A stretch of DNA of 64,000 nucleotides from Bacillota bacterium (GTDB lineage Bacteria > Bacillota > Clostridia > Acetivibrionales > DSM-1351). Shown one piece after another: positions 61,505-64,000 of the stretch (position 1 is the first letter of the stretch; each line of letters begins with the position of its first letter). Below the pieces are notes generated by a model. The model had not been told where the DNA came from. It did no database searches and saw only the letters and a list, made by a program, of their open reading frames with translations. A program made the position numbers and the translations under genes. The stretch lies in the NCBI GenBank assembly GCA_023390335.1, contig JAEWCZ010000080.1, positions 11,660-75,659 of the forward strand. Direction: 5' to 3'.

Positions 61505-62191
61505 ATGGGGAAAAAATATATTCTTTGGGATTTTGATAATACATTAGCATATAGGAATGGTATGTGGGGTCAGGTAATATACGAACTTCTGCGTGAATCC
61601 GACTACAAAGATGTTGAACTTAATGATATTAAAAAATACTTAAATCACGGTTTTCCATGGCATTCCCCGAATACACCCCATACTGAGCTCTTTAAGGGCT
61701 CTCCTTGGTGGGAGTACATGACATTGCATTTTACAAACATTCTTAGAGAGATTGGTGTTGAAGAAAATCTATCGTATAAGGTGGCAAGCCAAATCAAAGT
61801 AAAATATTTAGATGTTACACAATGGCAACTTTATGACGACACAATACCTTGTTTGGAGATGGCAAAGAGTAAAGGATTCCAAAATGTTATTGTTTCAAAC
61901 CATGTGCCTGAATTATCACTTTTAGTTGACGAATTAGGCCTTAGCAGATTTTTTGAACGCATTTATTCGTCTGCAGATATAGGCTTTGAAAAACCCAATA
62001 TACAGGTATATAAATATGTATTGAGTGAGCTCAGTGATGTCTGTGAAACAACAATGATCGGAGACAGCTATGATGCTGATGTTTTAGGTGCTTTAAAAGC
62101 AGGCATAAATGCTATCCTTGTCAGGAAAGAAAATTCACACAACTATAAACAGTATTGTAAGAGCTTAGTTGATGTTTTTGAGTTTCTTTAA
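61505..62191 (+). CDS. HAD-superfamily hydrolase
   Basis: 228 residues. Motif I WDFDNTLAYRNG, motif II IVSNH, and motif IV with GFEKPNIQVYKYV and MIGDSYDADVLGALKAG. The cap domain (residues about 20-100) contains HGFPWHSPN. A phosphatase of unknown substrate; coupled to amj. Confidence 0.9.
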   Translation: MGKKYILWDFDNTLAYRNGMWGQVIYELLRESDYKDVELNDIKKYLNHGFPWHSPNTPHTELFKGSPWWEYMTLHFTNILREIGVEENLSYKVASQIKVKYLDVTQWQLYDDTIPCLEMAKSKGFQNVIVSNHVPELSLLVDELGLSRFFERIYSSADIGFEKPNIQVYKYVLSELSDVCETTMIGDSYDADVLGALKAGINAILVRKENSHNYKQYCKSLVDVFEFL

Positions 62192-62208
62192 AAGGAGAAA
62201 ATCACTTT

Positions 62209-62277
62209 AATCCCAAAGCTAAACGATTATATCAAAGTATGGGATATCAAGAAGTTAGTATTATTCCTGTTTCATAG
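62209..62277 (+). pseudogene. Remnant of a GNAT acetyltransferase C-terminus
   Basis: Reading NPKAKRLYQSMGYQEVSIIPVS then a TAG stop. NxxAxxLYxxxGY is the typical GNAT end. No start or core is present, so this is a fragment. The rest of 62278-62476 has no gene. Confidence 0.6.
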
Positions 62278-62476
62278 CGTATTGTAATTTTGCTCATGTC
62301 GGCATATATGTAAAAGCATTGTAAATCAATAGTGTATAGGTTATAATATGTAAAATATGTTAATTCATCCGTTCCGAGGTAAAGAATTTCGCAATATTAA
62401 GAAGTTTGTCTCGACACAGTTTTTTCAAAAAATAGGAATAGAATAATAAAGGAAAATAAGTGTAAGAGGGGGATTT

Positions 62477-62893
62477 ATGAAAGAATGTCCTAATTGTAAA
62501 GTTATACGCGAAAATAACGACAGGTATTGCGAATGTGGATATGATTTGAGATTAAATACACTTAATGATACTAAAATAAAATATCCGGTGTCACCAAAAA
62601 AATTTATAGAAATAATACTTATCAATTTATTGTTTTCTGTGTTAGGATTATGCTTAACACCTTTCATTTTGTTTGGCTTTACGGGATTTATGCTTGATAA
62701 AGCAACATTAACATCAAAAGTAATAGCATCACTTGCAATAATTATTTTCCTTGCAGTTTTAGTAATAATTAATTACTTTATAATAAGAAAATTTCTAAGT
62801 AAAAGTAAAATATATCTCGGACTAACTGGTTTTTCAACATTCTTACTAAGTTTTGCTCTGTTATTCTATGCCTGTTTTCATAGAGTATTGTAA
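62477..62893 (+). CDS. Zinc-ribbon membrane protein
   Basis: 138 residues with AGAGGGGG upstream. An N-terminal zinc ribbon (CPNCKVIRENNDRYCECG, residues 4-21) and three hydrophobic helices (IILINLLFSVLGLCLTPFIL, VIASLAIIIFLAVLVIINYFII, TGFSTFLLSFALLFYAC). A truncated tandem copy follows. Function unknown. Confidence 0.7.
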   Translation: MKECPNCKVIRENNDRYCECGYDLRLNTLNDTKIKYPVSPKKFIEIILINLLFSVLGLCLTPFILFGFTGFMLDKATLTSKVIASLAIIIFLAVLVIINYFIIRKFLSKSKIYLGLTGFSTFLLSFALLFYACFHRVL

Positions 62894-62963
62894 CTATCCT
62901 CATAGTGCCATTATCAACAAGCAGGTATAAAATAAAAAATTCAATGAACGTTGAAGGGGGGGA

Positions 62964-63293
62964 TTTAGAATAAAATACCAAGTATCATCACAACACAAAT
63001 TTTTAATAGTATTTATTAATATACTATTTGCTGGGGTAGGAGTATGGTTAACACCTTTGGTTGTGGTTGGATTTTTCGGATTTTTTGATGGTCCGACAAC
63101 TTCGTCAATAGTAATAGCGTCACTTGTAATAGTTATTTTTCTTGTATCTTTAGTAATAAGTAATTACTTTGTAATAAGAAAGGTTCCGAGTAATGGTAAA
63201 AAATATCTTTTACTAGCTGGATTAGTAGCATTTTTACTAGGCTTTGCCCTTTTATTCTATATCTATTTTAGTATTATTCCGGGCATATTTTAA
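62964..63293 (+). pseudogene. Tandem copy of the zinc-ribbon membrane protein lacking the ribbon
   Basis: The frame reads KYQVSSQHKFLIVFINILF, then GVGVWLTPLVVVGFFGFF and ends LLFYIYFSIIPGIF, aligning along the whole membrane part of the upstream protein. The GGGGGGATTT leader is conserved, but the ATG and about 35 codons of zinc ribbon are missing, joining the leader to the middle of the gene. The only usual start is TTG 63057, inside the first helix. Non-functional, or read from a rare ATA start. Confidence 0.6.
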
Positions 63294-63399
63294 TAGTGAA
63301 TTAAAATTTACGCATAGCGGCATCACAAAAGAATTCAATCTCCTTTGTTGTAAAGTGAGCTTCGATAGTCTATAATATATCAGTGGACTTTTCTAATAT

Positions 63400-63474
63400 G
63401 TCTCGGTAGTTTAATGGATAAAGCGGTGGATTCCGGTTCCACTGATGCGGGTTCGATTCCTGTCCGGGACGCCA
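63400..63474 (+). tRNA. tRNA-Arg (CCG anticodon)
   Basis: 75 nt with CCA. Acceptor GTCTCGG/CCGGGAC with G discriminator, anticodon loop TTCCGGT with CCG at 63433-63435, T-loop GGTTCGATTCC. A promoter TTGTAA (63348-63353), 17 bp, TATAAT (63371-63376) precedes it. Confidence 0.95.
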
Positions 63475-63480
63475 AAATTA

Positions 63481-63516
63481 AAAAATACCAGTATCCGAAA
63501 GGGTACTGGTATTTTT
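63481..63516 (+). terminator. Terminator of tRNA-Arg
   Basis: AAAAATACCAGTATCC and GGGTACTGGTATTTTT form a 16-bp stem with GAAA loop. Confidence 0.9.
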
Positions 63517-63560
63517 ACACTGTAATAATTGGATATCCAGTCTACGGGATTGCTAAAACG

Positions 63561-63598
63561 AAAAAGCCGCCCGTAAAAAAAAACAGGCGACTTTTTCA
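63561..63598 (-). terminator. Terminator of the CBM6 gene
   Basis: AAAAAGCCGCCCGT (63561-63574) pairs with ACAGGCGACTTTTT (63583-63596) with a poly-A loop; on the minus strand it follows the CBM6 stop. Confidence 0.75.
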
Positions 63599-63614
63599 TT
63601 TTTATGATTTGCTT

Positions 63615-64000
63615 TTATTTGCCTACTGTCAAAGTACCAACGTTAGCTGTACCACTTGTACATATGACATATACAGTGTGACTTCCGCTTACGTTGCTTA
63701 GTGTACAACTTTGGTTTGTATAAGTATCCCATCCGCCAGTTGAGTTGAAATTAAGTGAACCAATTTGTGTTCCGTAGTAATTATCAATAACTACTTTGTA
63801 GCTACCGCTCTGTGCAGATGCAAGATTGAAGTTTAAGTACTTTGCACCTGTAAGATCAACATTGTTGAATTGAATCCAATCGCCTACTTTCCAACCACCT
63901 ACAGCACCTGTCCATACGTTTAGGCTGCTGGTGCGGTTGTTGCACTGCCATGAATTCAAGTTAATGTTACTTCCAGTATTTCCGCCTGTATCTCCGCCAC
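63615..64000 (-). CDS. Secreted carbohydrate-active protein, C-terminal CBM6 (5' truncated by window)
   Basis: The frame is open to the window edge. A glycine/threonine linker (GGDTGGNTGSN) leads to a CBM6-type module: LNVWTGAVGGWKVGDWIQFNNVDLTGAKYLNF, SGSYKVVIDNYYGTQIGSLNF, GGWDTYTNQSCTLSNVSGSHTVYVICT. CBM6 binds xylan or cellulose chains. The protein ends right after the module, with no dockerin at this end; the catalytic domain is outside the window. Typical of plant-cell-wall degraders. Confidence 0.88.
   Translation of the reverse strand, partial: GGDTGGNTGSNINLNSWQCNNRTSSLNVWTGAVGGWKVGDWIQFNNVDLTGAKYLNFNLASAQSGSYKVVIDNYYGTQIGSLNFNSTGGWDTYTNQSCTLSNVSGSHTVYVICTSGTANVGTLTVGK

Noticed and set aside
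1..64000. CRISPR arrays and rRNA genes
   Set aside because: No regular spaced repeat array and no rRNA-like sequence were seen.

Overview
The window looks like chromosomal DNA from a low-GC, spore-forming, anaerobic Clostridia species, probably a cellulolytic Ruminiclostridium-like organism. Evidence: a spoIIE gene with a Spo0A-type promoter region, many ferredoxin-type and heterodisulfide-reductase-type redox proteins, and a CBM6-bearing carbohydrate-active protein running off the right edge. The genus is inference; no rRNA is present.

Region 1 (1 to about 22.3 kb) is the late half of a siphovirus-type prophage whose left end lies outside the window. In order it carries a SNF2-type helicase end, a late-gene regulator, small and large terminase, portal, a MuF-type minor head protein, scaffold, major capsid, connectors, tail tube, a frameshifted tail-chaperone pair, tape measure, baseplate and fibre genes, a glycine-rich tail-tip protein, XhlA-like protein, M15 endolysin and a holin-like peptide. 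Two moron-like cargo genes have their own promoters and terminators. The MuF protein ends in what reads as a RelA/SpoT-type nucleotidyltransferase domain, that is, a candidate phage-delivered polymorphic toxin, followed by two small genes that could include immunity.

Region 2 (22.7 to 24.3 kb) is an ECF sigma factor with its DUF4179 anti-sigma-like partner.

Region 3 (24.6 to 35.6 kb) is the most striking part: one long operon hdrB-hdrC-hdrA-flxD-Fe/S-Fe/S-flxA, then a soluble fumarate reductase Fe/S subunit and flavoprotein, then both subunits of class I fumarase and a small PQ-loop membrane protein. A near-perfect Rex operator lies upstream. I read it as a NADH-linked, flavin-based electron-bifurcating system whose high-potential acceptor is fumarate, with HdrB supplying the CCG domain that methanogen TfrB and SdhE-type reductases carry.

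Region 4 (35.6 to 42 kb) mixes decayed genes, a lipoprotein, a divergent acyl-CoA ligase and condensation-domain-like acyltransferase pair, and an IS200-type remnant.

Region 5 (42 to 47 kb) holds a CarD-like regulator, a GNAT enzyme and a probable zinc locus: a Fur/Zur regulator diverges, across a Fur-type box, from a COG0523 GTPase, a COG0523-permease fusion whose CxCC motif has become HxH, and a DUF1980 protein.

Region 6 (47 to 64 kb) is ordinary core chromosome with some curiosities: an orphan BtrH-like protein, a LacI regulator, a YqxD/LUD/DUF503/MsrA/GNAT run, HtrA, a VCBS-like protein, a Met-Glu-Val tRNA cluster, YitT, spoIIE, Amj lipid II flippase, a HAD phosphatase, a zinc-ribbon membrane protein with a truncated tandem copy, tRNA-Arg(CCG), and the CBM6 protein.
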